This document shows positions 21,470-29,030 of a DNA stretch of 29,030 nucleotides, piece after piece (the stretch's first letter is position 1; each line of letters opens with the position of its first letter). Position numbers and translations under genes: made by a program. Origin of the DNA: a bacterium (GTDB taxonomy: Bacteria; Planctomycetota; J058; JAJDCP01); contig JAUIEM010000076.1 in assembly GCA_030428695.1 (NCBI GenBank), positions 1-29,030 on the forward strand. The letters are read 5' to 3'. A model generated the notes under the pieces. That model was not told the DNA's origin. It did not search any database and saw only the letters and a program-made list of their open reading frames with translations.

Positions 21470-23473
21470 ATGCAGCGCATCCGGGTCGCCGGCGCCGTCG
21501 TCAACCAGCTCCCCCTCGACTGGTCGGGCAACCGGCTCCGCCTCGAGCGCGCCCTCGCCGCCGCGCGCGAGGCGGGGGTCAGCGTGCTGTGCCTGCCGGA
21601 GCTGTGCATCCCCGGCTACGGCTGCGAGGACGCCTTCCACAGCCTCGGCGTCGCGCGCCGTTCGCTGCGCCTGCTCGAGCAGCTGTTGCCGAGCACCCGC
21701 GGCATGGTGTGCGCGATCGGGCTGCCCTTCGCGGTGCGCAACGCCCTGTTCAACACGATCGCCCTGGTCGCCGACGGCCGGCTGGTCGGGCTGGTCGGGA
21801 AGCGCTTCCTGGCCGGCGACGGCATCCACTACGAGCCGCGCTGGTTCAAGCGCATGCCCGCCGGCACCTGGATCGAGCTCGAGGTCTTCGGGGAGACGGT
21901 GCCGTTCGGGAACATCCTCTTCGACATAGGCGGCGTGAAGATCGGCTTCGAGATCTGCGAGGACGCCTGGGTGGCCAACCGTCCGGGCCAGGAGCTGTCC
22001 TTCTGCGGCGCGGACATCATCCTCAACCCGAGCGCGAGCCACTTCGCCTTCGCCAAGGTGCGCACCCGGCGCCAGTTCGTGATCGAGGGTTCCCGCTCCC
22101 TCGGCCTGACCTACGTCTACACCAACCTGGTCGGCCTCGAGGCGGGCCGGGTGATCTTCGACGGCGGAGTGCTGATCGCCCACGGGGGGAACCTCGTCGC
22201 CGCCGGCCCGCGGTTGTTCTTCCACGACGTCTCGCTCAGCTCCGCCGTCGTCGACATCGACGAGGGCCGCATGCTGCGCCAGCGCACGGTCAGCTTCGAC
22301 CCGAACCTCGGCGCGAGCCCGCTGCACCTGGTCAGCGCCGACTTCGCCTGGCCGGAGGAGGTCGTCGCCGGGCCGGAGGACAACCGGCACCTCGACCACT
22401 CCTTCGAGCATCGCAACTTCAAGGAGCTCGAGTTCGCCCGCGCCGTCGCCCTCGGCCTGTTCGACTACCTGCGCAAGAGCTGGAGCAAGGGCTTCGTGCT
22501 GTCGATCAGCGGCGGCGCCGACTCGGCGGCCTGCGCGGTGCTGATCGCGAGCGCCTTCCGCCTCGCCGCCCACGACATCGGGCTCGACGGCCTCAAGGCG
22601 CGGCTCGCCTACCTGCCCTGGGTGTCCGCCTGCGAGGACGTCGAGGCGATGCTGCCGCGGCTGCTGACCTGCGTGTACCAGGCGACCGAGAACAGCGGGC
22701 CGGTCACCGCGGAGGCCGCGCGGAAGATCTCCGAGGCGGTCGGCGCCGACTTCCACCACGTCTCGGTCCAGGCCCTGGTCGAGGGCTACCGTGCCCTCGC
22801 CGAGGGGGTGCTCGGGCGGGCGATGAGCTGGGAGCAGGACGACCTCGCCCTGCAGAACATCCAGGCCCGGGTGCGGGCGCCGGGCATCTGGATGCTCGCG
22901 AACGTGCGCGGCGCGCTGCTGGTCGCGACCAGCAACCGCTCCGAGGCAGCGGTCGGCTACACGACGATGGACGGGGACACCTGCGGCGGCGTCAGCCCGA
23001 TCGCCGGCATCGACAAGAACTTCCTGCGGGCCTGGCTGCGCTGGATGGAGACGGAAGCCCCGCCCGAGCTCGCGCCGATCGCCGCCCTCAGCTACGTCAA
23101 CCGCCAGCAGCCGACCGCCGAGCTGCGGCCCCAGGAGGAGCACCAGACCGACGAGAGTGACCTGATGCCTTTCGACCTGCTCGACGCGGTCGAGAAGGCC
23201 GCGATCCGCGACCGCAAGGAGCCGATCGAGGTGTTCGAGGCCCTGCGCCCGCGCTTCGCCGAGCGCTTCGGCCTCGTGCGCCTCGGGCAGTACGTCGCGA
23301 AGTTCTTCAAGCTGTGGTGCCGGAACCAGTGGAAGCGCGAGCGCTTCGCCCCGAGCTTCCACCTCGACGACGAGAACCTCGACCCGAAGACCTGGTGCCG
23401 CTTCCCGATCCTGTCCGGCGGCTACAAAGAAGAGCTCGCGGCGCTCGAGGCCCACGTGCGGGCGCTGGCCTGA
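21470..23473 (+). CDS. nadE: Glutamine-dependent NAD+ synthetase
   Basis: 667 aa, the long two-domain form. The N-terminal nitrilase-type glutaminase has the Cys-Glu-Lys triad: E44 in CLPELCIPGYG, K111 in LVGKRFLAGDG and C163 in FEICEDAW. The C-terminal synthetase has the ATP-binding P-loop SISGGADSAA (345-354), QNIQARVRAPG, TSNRSEAAVGYTTMDGDTCGG and SPIAGIDK. It amidates nicotinic acid adenine dinucleotide to NAD+ using ammonia from glutamine, in the cytosol. The ATG is chosen for GGAGG eight bases upstream. TAGAAT (21443-21448), five of six -10 bases, may be its promoter. Its TGA overlaps the next ATG (TGATG), coupling it to the hydrolase/acyl-CoA synthetase fusion. No other NAD genes are nearby. 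Confidence 0.95.
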   Translation: MQRIRVAGAVVNQLPLDWSGNRLRLERALAAAREAGVSVLCLPELCIPGYGCEDAFHSLGVARRSLRLLEQLLPSTRGMVCAIGLPFAVRNALFNTIALVADGRLVGLVGKRFLAGDGIHYEPRWFKRMPAGTWIELEVFGETVPFGNILFDIGGVKIGFEICEDAWVANRPGQELSFCGADIILNPSASHFAFAKVRTRRQFVIEGSRSLGLTYVYTNLVGLEAGRVIFDGGVLIAHGGNLVAAGPRLFFHDVSLSSAVVDIDEGRMLRQRTVSFDPNLGASPLHLVSADFAWPEEVVAGPEDNRHLDHSFEHRNFKELEFARAVALGLFDYLRKSWSKGFVLSISGGADSAACAVLIASAFRLAAHDIGLDGLKARLAYLPWVSACEDVEAMLPRLLTCVYQATENSGPVTAEAARKISEAVGADFHHVSVQALVEGYRALAEGVLGRAMSWEQDDLALQNIQARVRAPGIWMLANVRGALLVATSNRSEAAVGYTTMDGDTCGGVSPIAGIDKNFLRAWLRWMETEAPPELAPIAALSYVNRQQPTAELRPQEEHQTDESDLMPFDLLDAVEKAAIRDRKEPIEVFEALRPRFAERFGLVRLGQYVAKFFKLWCRNQWKRERFAPSFHLDDENLDPKTWCRFPILSGGYKEELAALEAHVRALA

Positions 23474-26385
23474 TGCGCTGGCCGCGCGCTTTCAAGAAGC
23501 TGCGCTCGGCGGCGAAGAACGCGGCGGAGCTGCTGCGCAAGGGGCGGCTGAGCGCCCCCTACCAGGCGCCCTTCGAGGTCGTGAAGAGCGCGTCGACCTT
23601 CCGCCTGCGCCACTACTCCGAGGACGGCGGCGACGGGCCGCCGCTGCTGCTGGTCCCGCCGCTGATGGTCAGCGCGGAGATCTACGATATCTCGCCGGAG
23701 CTCAGCGCGGTCAGCTTCCTCGCCGAACGGCAGCTCGACGTCTGGGTCGTCGACTTCGGCCGGCCGGAGAAGCTCGAGGGCGGCCTGTCCCGCACCCTCG
23801 ACGACCACGTGCTCGCGGTCGACGCCTGCATCGACGAGGTGCGGGCGCGCACCGGCGCGGACGTCCACGTCGCGGGCTACTCCCAGGGCGGCATGTTCGC
23901 CTACCAGTGCGCGGCCTTCCGGGAGTCGCGGGGCATCGCCTCGCTGATCACCTTCGGCAGCCCGGTCGACATGCGGCGGATGGCCCCGGTCAAGGTCCAC
24001 GGCGAGCTGGCGGAGCGCTTCCTGCGGGCGGCGCGGGCCGCGCTGTCCGGACCGATCTCCAACCTCGAGGGCCTGCCGAAGGAGCTGACCGCGCGCGGCT
24101 TCAAGCTGCTCAGCGCCTCGAAGGAGATCCGCCAGCTGATCGACTTCTTCGGCATGCTGCACGACCGCGAGCGGCTCGAGAAGGCGGAGGTCAAGCGCCG
24201 CTTCCTCGGCGGCGAGGGCTTCGTCGCCTGGCCCGGGCCGGCGCTGTCGCAGTTCTTCGAGGAGGTGATCGTCGAGAACCGGATGACGACCGGCGGCTTC
24301 GTCCTCGACGGCCGCCCGGTCAGCCTCGCCTCGATCACCTGCCCGGTGCTGGTCTTCGTCGGCACCCGCGACGACCTCGCGCGGCCTCCGGCGGTGCGCG
24401 CGATCGCGAAGGTCGCGGTCGAGGCGCCGCTGACCGAGGTCACCCTCGAGGCCGGCCACTTCGGCCTGGTCGTCGGCACCCGCTCGCTGCATGCGACCTG
24501 GCCGAAGGTCGTCGCCTGGGCCCGGGCCGGAGGCCGCGCGGACTGGCCCGAGGACGCGCCGCGGCCCGACGGCGAGCACGGCGTCACGCCGCTCTACGAC
24601 CTCGCGACCGACGTGCTCGACGGGCTGTGGAACCGGATGGGCGACGTCTCCCTCGAGGTCGGCGGGCTGCTCGACACCCTGCGCTGGCAGCTCCCGCGGC
24701 TGGCGCGGCTGCGGCGGCTCAAGCAGCGCTCGCGGGTCAGCCTGGGGCGGGTGCTCAGCGAGCAGGCGGCGGCGATCCCGGAGGCGGTGTTCTTCCTCTG
24801 GAAGGACCAGGCCTTCACCTACGCCGAGGCCGACGCCCGGGTCAACCAGCTGCTCGCCGGCCTGGTCGCCGCGGGCGTGCAGCGCGGCCGGCACGTCGGC
24901 GTGCAGATGCGGAACCACCCGGACCTGTTGACCGCGGTGGTCGCCCTGAACCGGCTCGGGGCCGTCGCGGTGCTGCTCGCCGAGGAGCTGGGCGGGGAGG
25001 CGCTGGAAGCCGCGCTGGCGGCGGGGGCCGTCGACGTCGTCCTCGGCGACGACGCGGGCGCCGCGGCCGCCGTCCCCGTCGCCGGCGAGCGCCCGGTGCT
25101 GTGCCTCGGGCGCGGAGCGGTGCCCGCGGGGGCGCGGGACCTCGCGAAGCTTTTGCCCGAAGACGGCGAGCTCCCGCCGGACATCGAGCCGAACCCCGGG
25201 CGCGCCGACGAGCTCGCGCTGCTGCTCTTCACCGCCGGCAGCCGGGGCCGGCCCAAGGCGGCGCGCATCACCAACCGCCGCTGGGCCCTCGCCGCCCTGG
25301 CGACGGCGGCGGCCTGCCGGCTGACCTCGGCGGACACGGTGTACTGCTGCCTGCCGCTGTGCCACATGAGCGGGCTCTTGCTCGCCTGCGGCGGGGCCCT
25401 GGCTGGCGGCGCACGCCTGGCCCTCGCGCCGCGCTTCGCGCCGGGGCGCTTCTGGGGCGACGTGCGGCGCTACGGCGCGACGGTCAGCTTCAGCCTCGGG
25501 GAGATGGGCCGGCTGCTGCTGCTCGAGCCGGCGACCGACGCCGACCGCAACCACCCGCTGCGGATGCTCGTCGCCAGCGGCCTGCGCCGCGACGTCTGGG
25601 TCGACCTGCTCGCGCGCTTCGGGCCGCTGCGCATCCTCGAGTTCTACGCCTCGACCGAGGGCAACGTCGCTCTCGCCAACCTCGCCGGCGACAAGCCCGG
25701 CTCGGTCGGCCGCCCCTTCCCCGAAGGCAGCGTGCGGCTGGTCGCCTACGATCCGGTCAGCCACGCCCTCGTGCGCCGGGGCGATGGCCGGCTGCAGGAG
25801 GTCTCCCACGGGGGCCCGGGCGTGCTGCTCGCCGAGGTCTCCGACGAGCGCCTGCTGCGCTTCGAGGGCTACCTCGACGATAGCGGGCGCGGACGCCTGG
25901 TGCGGGACGCCTTCGCGCCGGGGGACTGCTGGTTCGACACCGGCGACGTGCTGCGCCGGGACGGCGACGGCGACTACTGGTTCGTCGACCGGCTGGCGGG
26001 GACCTTCCGCTGCGACGGGGAGAACGTCTCGAGCGAGGAGGTCGAGCGCGCGCTGCGCTTCCTCCCGGAGGTCGCCCTCGCCGCCTGCTACGGGCTGGGG
26101 GAAGGCGGCGAGCGGGTCGGCGTCGCCGCGATCGCCCTGCGCCCCGGCGCGGTCTTCGACGGCGCGGCAGTCTACGCGGCCCTCGCCGAGGGGTTGACCG
26201 CGGCGGCGCAGCCGCGGGTGCTGCGGATCATGGCCCAGCTGCCGCTGACGGCGAGCTTCCGCATCGACAAGCGCCGCCTCGAGCGCGAGGGCATCGATCC
26301 GGCGCGGGTCAGGGATCCCCTGTACGTGCGCGATGTCGAGGCCCATTGCTACAGGCTGCAGGACGCGGGGGGAGCGCCGGCGTAG
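23473..26385 (+). CDS. Alpha/beta hydrolase (PhaC-like) fused to acyl-CoA synthetase
   Basis: 970 aa. The N-terminal half (about 1-360) is a PHA-synthase-like alpha/beta hydrolase: LLLVPPLMVSAEIYD (58-72), VWVVDFGRPE (90-99) and the elbow HVAGYSQGGM (132-141, S137). FVGTRDDLARPP (about 295-306) and LEAGHFGLV (about 326-334) supply the acid and His. The second half (about 415-970) is an adenylate-forming enzyme: LFTAGSRGRPKAA (A3, altered from TSGSTGxPK), FYASTEGNVALANLAG, then DTGDVLRRDGDGDYWFVDR and CDGENVSSEEVE, and near the end ASFRIDKRRLE. The TEGN and GENVS patterns match the FATP/FadD6-like very-long-chain branch. It would activate a fatty acid to acyl-CoA. Starts at the ATG overlapping the nadE stop. 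Confidence 0.88.
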   Translation: MRWPRAFKKLRSAAKNAAELLRKGRLSAPYQAPFEVVKSASTFRLRHYSEDGGDGPPLLLVPPLMVSAEIYDISPELSAVSFLAERQLDVWVVDFGRPEKLEGGLSRTLDDHVLAVDACIDEVRARTGADVHVAGYSQGGMFAYQCAAFRESRGIASLITFGSPVDMRRMAPVKVHGELAERFLRAARAALSGPISNLEGLPKELTARGFKLLSASKEIRQLIDFFGMLHDRERLEKAEVKRRFLGGEGFVAWPGPALSQFFEEVIVENRMTTGGFVLDGRPVSLASITCPVLVFVGTRDDLARPPAVRAIAKVAVEAPLTEVTLEAGHFGLVVGTRSLHATWPKVVAWARAGGRADWPEDAPRPDGEHGVTPLYDLATDVLDGLWNRMGDVSLEVGGLLDTLRWQLPRLARLRRLKQRSRVSLGRVLSEQAAAIPEAVFFLWKDQAFTYAEADARVNQLLAGLVAAGVQRGRHVGVQMRNHPDLLTAVVALNRLGAVAVLLAEELGGEALEAALAAGAVDVVLGDDAGAAAAVPVAGERPVLCLGRGAVPAGARDLAKLLPEDGELPPDIEPNPGRADELALLLFTAGSRGRPKAARITNRRWALAALATAAACRLTSADTVYCCLPLCHMSGLLLACGGALAGGARLALAPRFAPGRFWGDVRRYGATVSFSLGEMGRLLLLEPATDADRNHPLRMLVASGLRRDVWVDLLARFGPLRILEFYASTEGNVALANLAGDKPGSVGRPFPEGSVRLVAYDPVSHALVRRGDGRLQEVSHGGPGVLLAEVSDERLLRFEGYLDDSGRGRLVRDAFAPGDCWFDTGDVLRRDGDGDYWFVDRLAGTFRCDGENVSSEEVERALRFLPEVALAACYGLGEGGERVGVAAIALRPGAVFDGAAVYAALAEGLTAAAQPRVLRIMAQLPLTASFRIDKRRLEREGIDPARVRDPLYVRDVEAHCYRLQDAGGAPA

Positions 26386-26456
26386 GGGCCTTGGCGGAAG
26401 GGCGCGCCGCTCGGGGAGTCGGGGGGGTCGCGGATCTTCGCCGACGGTCAGGAAGG

Positions 26457-26484
26457 CTGCGCCCGAGCGCCGGTGCGGGCGCAG
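26457..26484. terminator. Hairpin between convergent genes, possible two-way terminator
   Basis: CTGCGCCCG (26457-26465) and CGGGCGCAG (26476-26484) pair perfectly over nine bases around a ten-base loop. It sits in the 115-bp gap where the acyl-CoA synthetase fusion and the minus-strand pseudopilin gene converge. There is no T-run on either side. Confidence 0.5.
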
Positions 26485-26500
26485 GGATACTCGCGGAGGT

Positions 26501-27382
26501 TCAGAACTTCTTGCGGAAGCGCTGGACGCTGCCGTCGAGGAGGTTGAACTGGTAGCCGAGCAGCTTCCGGTTGTTCGGCGCGTTCCCGGAGCGGTCGAGG
26601 ACGGTGCGGAAGACGTACCCGCTGTCGCTATAGCCCTCGAACACGGCGATGTCATCGCTCAGGTAGCGCAGCACCACGGTGTCGCGGTCGAGCTCCCCCG
26701 GCGGCCCGTCGAGGGCGACGCGCAGGTCGATCGCGGAGGGTTTGTAGGACTCGGCGAAGCCGTCGAGGCTCTTGCCCTGCTTGCGGAAGTAGCGGTTCGC
26801 GTCGCGTGCCGCCTTGAGGACGTTCGCCGCGACCTTCTTGTCGGCGGGGGTCGGCCGGCGCCGGGAGGTCAGCGTCGGGTGGATCACGTCGGCGTCCGGA
26901 TAGCCGAGGGCGTCCGGGTCGACGTCGACCTCGTCGTCATCCTCGTCGGCGCTCTCTTCGAGCTCTTCATCGAACTCCTCGTCGAGCGGAGGCGACGCGT
27001 CGTCCGCGTCGTCGACGGCCGGCGCCAGGCGACGCCCCTCGAGCACGCCGTGCACCGAGCAGACCAGCGTGCGCTCGCGGCTGAAGCTGCCGGGGGTCCA
27101 GGCCCAGGTCCCGCCCCGCTTGCAACGTGGGACCGCGCCGAGGTAGCCCGCCTCGACCAGCGCCTCGAGGCTCGCGGCCTGGGCGTGGCGCTCGGTGCTG
27201 TACAGGAGGTCCATCTCCTCGACGGTCCGCCGGTCCTCCTCGCAGGCGAGCTTCTGCGCGGACTGCTGCGCGTGCCCGAGCTCGGGGCCGATCACCGTCG
27301 CGAGCACGCCGATGATCGCGATGACGATCGCGATCTCGACCAGGGTGAAGCCCCGCCGCGGAGCTGTCGTTCGATTGTGCAC
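26501..27382 (-). CDS. Pseudopilin-like protein with acidic insert
   Basis: 293 aa. A short basic head, then RRGFTLVEIAIVIAIIGVLA (9-28): a class-III prepilin leader with cleavage expected between G11 and F12 and Glu at mature position 5. The hydrophobic helix continues into HAQQSAQKLACEEDRRTVEE. A small domain follows with CKRGGTWAWTPGSF and TLVCSVHG, two Cys that could pair. An Asp/Glu-rich disordered tract lies at about 130-162. The C-terminal ~120 residues (PTPADKKVAANVLKAARDANRYF onward) form a separate domain I do not recognise. GTG at 27382 is preferred to 27388 because GGAGG then has normal spacing. Exported and membrane-anchored, then probably built into a pseudopilus or pilus-like fibre. 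Divergent from the zinc-finger membrane protein, with only 71 bp between starts. Confidence 0.8.
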   Translation of the reverse strand: MHNRTTAPRRGFTLVEIAIVIAIIGVLATVIGPELGHAQQSAQKLACEEDRRTVEEMDLLYSTERHAQAASLEALVEAGYLGAVPRCKRGGTWAWTPGSFSRERTLVCSVHGVLEGRRLAPAVDDADDASPPLDEEFDEELEESADEDDDEVDVDPDALGYPDADVIHPTLTSRRRPTPADKKVAANVLKAARDANRYFRKQGKSLDGFAESYKPSAIDLRVALDGPPGELDRDTVVLRYLSDDIAVFEGYSDSGYVFRTVLDRSGNAPNNRKLLGYQFNLLDGSVQRFRKKF

Positions 27383-27404
27383 ATCCACCCTCCACCAACC
27401 TTGC

Positions 27405-27413
27405 TGCTATAGT
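27405..27413 (+). promoter_or_regulatory. Extended -10 promoter for the zinc-finger membrane protein gene
   Basis: TGCTATAGT has the TGn extension and a -10 hexamer matching five of six bases. No -35 is visible at 17 bp, which extended -10 promoters tolerate. The start would be near 27420, leaving a leader of about 34 nt. Confidence 0.45.
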
Positions 27414-27453
27414 GGGGGAACCCGCTCCGCAGCACAACCGGCAGGACCGCCGC

Positions 27454-28113
27454 ATGCCCGAAACCCCTTGCGACACCCACCGCGACACCGAGGCCGCCCG
27501 CGTGTGCGCCGAATGCGGCGCGAAGAAGTGCGCGGCCTGCGCCGACAAGGACGCGGTGATGCGTTTCTACATCGAGCAGGGCGCGGCGCAGTGCTTCTGC
27601 AGCCGGTGCGGTTTCCGCGACGTCTCCGACACCATCGCCGAGCGCTCCCGCGAGACCGACGAGGCGGCCGCCCGCCAGGCCCGTTCGCGGGAAGGGGCGA
27701 CGCGGCGGAAGCGCCTCGCCGTGCTCGTCGCCTGCCTGGTGCTGGTCGGAGCGCTCGCGCTCGTGGTGCACCTGCGCCGCCGGCCGCCGGTCGAGGGCAC
27801 CTTCGCCTTCGGCGCCGGGCTGGCCCAGGACCCGGAGGTGCAGAGCTGCCTCGACGCCCTGTGGCGGGTCGGCGCCGCCGTCGAGGCCTACCGCGCCGCC
27901 GAGGGCAGCTATCCGACGGCGCTGACCGCGCTGGTCCCGGCGCATCTCGAGGCCGTGCCCGGGCTGCCGCACGGCAGCCTGCGCTACAGCAGCGACGGCC
28001 GGACCTGGTTCCTCGACTGCGACCGCCCGCAGGACTACGGCCTCGGCGGCATCTTCTCGAGCTCGCGCGGCGTGATCCCGACCGTGTTGCCGGGGGTCCC
28101 CGCCCCGCAGTGA
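27454..28113 (+). CDS. B-box-type zinc-finger membrane protein with pilin-like ectodomain
   Basis: 219 aa. The N terminus has a B-box-like zinc pattern: C6, H9, then RVCAECGAKKCAAC (C18, C21, C26, C29). A second Cys group follows (C47, C49, C52 in QCFCSRC). A charged linker precedes one TM (about 88-107). The outer part has LDALWRVGAAVEAYRAAEGSYPTAL (about 133-157) and L-V-P-A-H-L-E-A-V-P-G-L-P, then RYSSDGRTWFLDC. This resembles the globular helix-strand start of GspG-type pseudopilins, which also read A-x-E-x-Y-R...G-x-Y-P...L-V-P. Here a zinc domain and internal TM replace the prepilin leader. The ATG has AGGA eight bases upstream. Divergent from a pseudopilin gene, so a joint role is plausible. 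Function unknown. Confidence 0.7.
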   Translation: MPETPCDTHRDTEAARVCAECGAKKCAACADKDAVMRFYIEQGAAQCFCSRCGFRDVSDTIAERSRETDEAAARQARSREGATRRKRLAVLVACLVLVGALALVVHLRRRPPVEGTFAFGAGLAQDPEVQSCLDALWRVGAAVEAYRAAEGSYPTALTALVPAHLEAVPGLPHGSLRYSSDGRTWFLDCDRPQDYGLGGIFSSSRGVIPTVLPGVPAPQ

Positions 28114-28119
28114 GCCGGC

Positions 28120-29030
28120 TCAGCGCCAACGCACCTCGACGTCGAGCGGCAGCGGAGCTTCCTCGACACGCCCGCGCGCGGCCTCGAGGGCCTCGGGCGG
28201 ACCGGCGAGCTCGAAGTGCACGGCGGGCCAACCTTGGAAGCGCAGCCGCAGCGCGCGCTCCAGCTCCAGGCGCAGCGCGGCGACCGCGGCCAGCGGGACG
28301 CCCGCGCCGTCGGGTGTCACGAGCAGGAAGCGCTCGAGCTGCTCGCGGTCGAGCGAGGCGGCGCCGCCCGCGCGCAGCTGCTCCTGCGCCTCCGCCTCGG
28401 ACAGCCCGAGCGCGGCCAGGCGCCCGGGATCCAGCTCGATGCGCAGGGCGGGGGCGTCGGCGAGTCCGACCGGGCGCAGCAGCCGCAGACCGAGGTCGGA
28501 GAGCCGCGCGAGCAGCGTCTCGGCCGCCTCATCGAGCTGCTCCGGATCCTCGGCCATCACCGTCAAGCACGGCCGCGGGGTGTCGTCACGGAGGGCGACC
28601 AGGACCGCGCCCGCCGCGTGTGTTTCGAGGGCCGCGAAGTCCGCGCCGTAGACGTGCACCTGCTCGCTCTCCGACGCCTGCACGACGACCGCGCCCGGGT
28701 CGTCGAGCCCGGCGAGGGCGGCGAAGAGATGCTCCGGCGGCGCCCCGAGGACTTCCGCTGCGACCAGCTCCGCCCCGCTCAGCACCCGGACGCCGACGTC
28801 GAGGCGGGAGCGCTCCTCGTCCTCGCGCAGCAGGGCCGAGGCGTCGCGTTCTACCGCGACGGGCTTGGCCTCGGGCGTCGGGCGGACGGCCAGCCACAAG
28901 CCTCCGCGCTCGCCCCCCGCCAGGGCGACGCGGCCCTCGCTGGACCGGACCACGGCGAGCGCGGCGAGGTCACCGAGGGCCACCGCCTCCTCGGGGTGCG
29001 CGCCGAGGACCAGCTCGAGGATCCCATCGG
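28120..29030 (-). CDS. RND-efflux-pump-like protein lacking TM segments (5' end outside window)
   Basis: 302 codons are visible. The frame is open to the window edge and continues beyond, so the start is unknown. A GTG at 28983 is possible but unlikely, because upstream residues DGILELVLGAHPEEAVALGD read like the same fold. V-A-L-G-D-L-A-A-L-A-V-V-R-x-S-x-G resembles the loop at the end of the RND porter PN2/docking region (typically V-x-L-G-D-V-A-x-V). Later ALRIELDPGRLAALGLSEAE and DGAGVPLAAVAALRLE resemble PC-half segments (x-I-x-L-D-R-x-R-L-A-A-L-G-L and DG-x-V-P-L-x-x-V-A). In a true pump the membrane bundle TM2-6 lies between these. Here only about 150 hydrophilic residues do, and no TM follows before the stop. 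Six bp from the convergent zinc-finger gene. Confidence 0.55.
   Translation of the reverse strand, partial: DGILELVLGAHPEEAVALGDLAALAVVRSSEGRVALAGGERGGLWLAVRPTPEAKPVAVERDASALLREDEERSRLDVGVRVLSGAELVAAEVLGAPPEHLFAALAGLDDPGAVVVQASESEQVHVYGADFAALETHAAGAVLVALRDDTPRPCLTVMAEDPEQLDEAAETLLARLSDLGLRLLRPVGLADAPALRIELDPGRLAALGLSEAEAQEQLRAGGAASLDREQLERFLLVTPDGAGVPLAAVAALRLELERALRLRFQGWPAVHFELAGPPEALEAARGRVEEAPLPLDVEVRWR

Noticed and set aside
23422..26655. 1077-codon minus-strand frame antisense to the acyl-CoA synthetase fusion
   Set aside because: It is Arg/Gln/Glu/Gly-rich antisense low complexity, mirroring the real gene's codon bias.

Overview
The window is very G+C-rich (about 70% by eye) and densely coded. 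Most genes end in G/C-rich third codon positions and many start with GTG or TTG. It holds two class-III type pseudopilins, three large GT-C-like membrane glycosyltransferases, a Tat-signalled GMC oxidoreductase pair, a 7TMR-DISM hybrid kinase, a fused hydrolase/acyl-CoA synthetase and a large zinc-finger/FecR-like/CBM48 fusion. This mix suggests a free-living Gram-negative bacterium with a complex envelope, most like high-GC Planctomycetota or a deltaproteobacterial/myxobacterial relative. That placement is inference, because no rRNA or other taxonomic marker is present. I saw no tRNA, rRNA, CRISPR array, transposase or integrase.

Layout. (1) 60-2059, minus: a secreted cysteine-peptidase-like (NlpC/P60-like) protein followed, with a 4-bp overlap, by an ATP-grasp ligase-like protein. 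(2) 2212-2766, plus: a three-TM protein of the Pycsar-effector (PycTM) type, with no cyclase in the window. (3) 2755-5148, minus: a four-gene overlapping operon (small tail-anchored protein, ICMT-like methyltransferase, KANL3/Tex30-type hydrolase, unknown protein). (4) 5239-7514, minus: a VOC protein coupled to a GT-C glycosyltransferase. (5) 7693-9666, plus: an STT3/PglB-like oligosaccharyltransferase. (6) 9674-13169, minus: an AftB/ArnT-like GT-C enzyme, a 48-codon bridging small ORF, a GMC oxidoreductase and its small Tat partner. (7) 13280-15562, minus: a 760-aa anti-sigma-like zinc finger / TM / Pro-Glu linker / FecR-like / alpha-toroid / CBM48 fusion. (8) 15779-17325, plus: a GspG-like pseudopilin, a terminator and a ferredoxin-NADP reductase-like protein. 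(9) 17326-17999: the only long gene-free stretch, holding a decayed FG-GAP/VCBS fragment and a 179-nt imperfect palindrome. (10) 18000-20429, plus: the hybrid histidine kinase. (11) 20519-21370, minus: an alpha/beta hydrolase. (12) 21470-26385, plus: glutamine-dependent NAD synthetase and, one base overlapping, the hydrolase/acyl-CoA synthetase fusion. (13) 26501-28113: a divergent pair, a pseudopilin and a B-box-zinc-finger membrane protein with a pilin-like ectodomain. (14) 28120-29030, minus: an RND-pump-like protein, running off the window edge, that seems to lack its membrane bundle.

Themes: envelope glycosylation (three GT-C proteins between 5.2 and 13.2 kb), pilin-like assembly (15.8 and 26.5-28.1 kb), and several unusual domain fusions. 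Minus-strand operons repeatedly use non-ATG starts overlapping the upstream stop (GTGA or TTGA), which points to translational coupling. The candidates most worth following are the 760-aa fusion, the bridging small ORF before the GMC oxidoreductase, the orphan PycTM protein, the RND-like protein without a TM bundle and the 179-nt palindrome.
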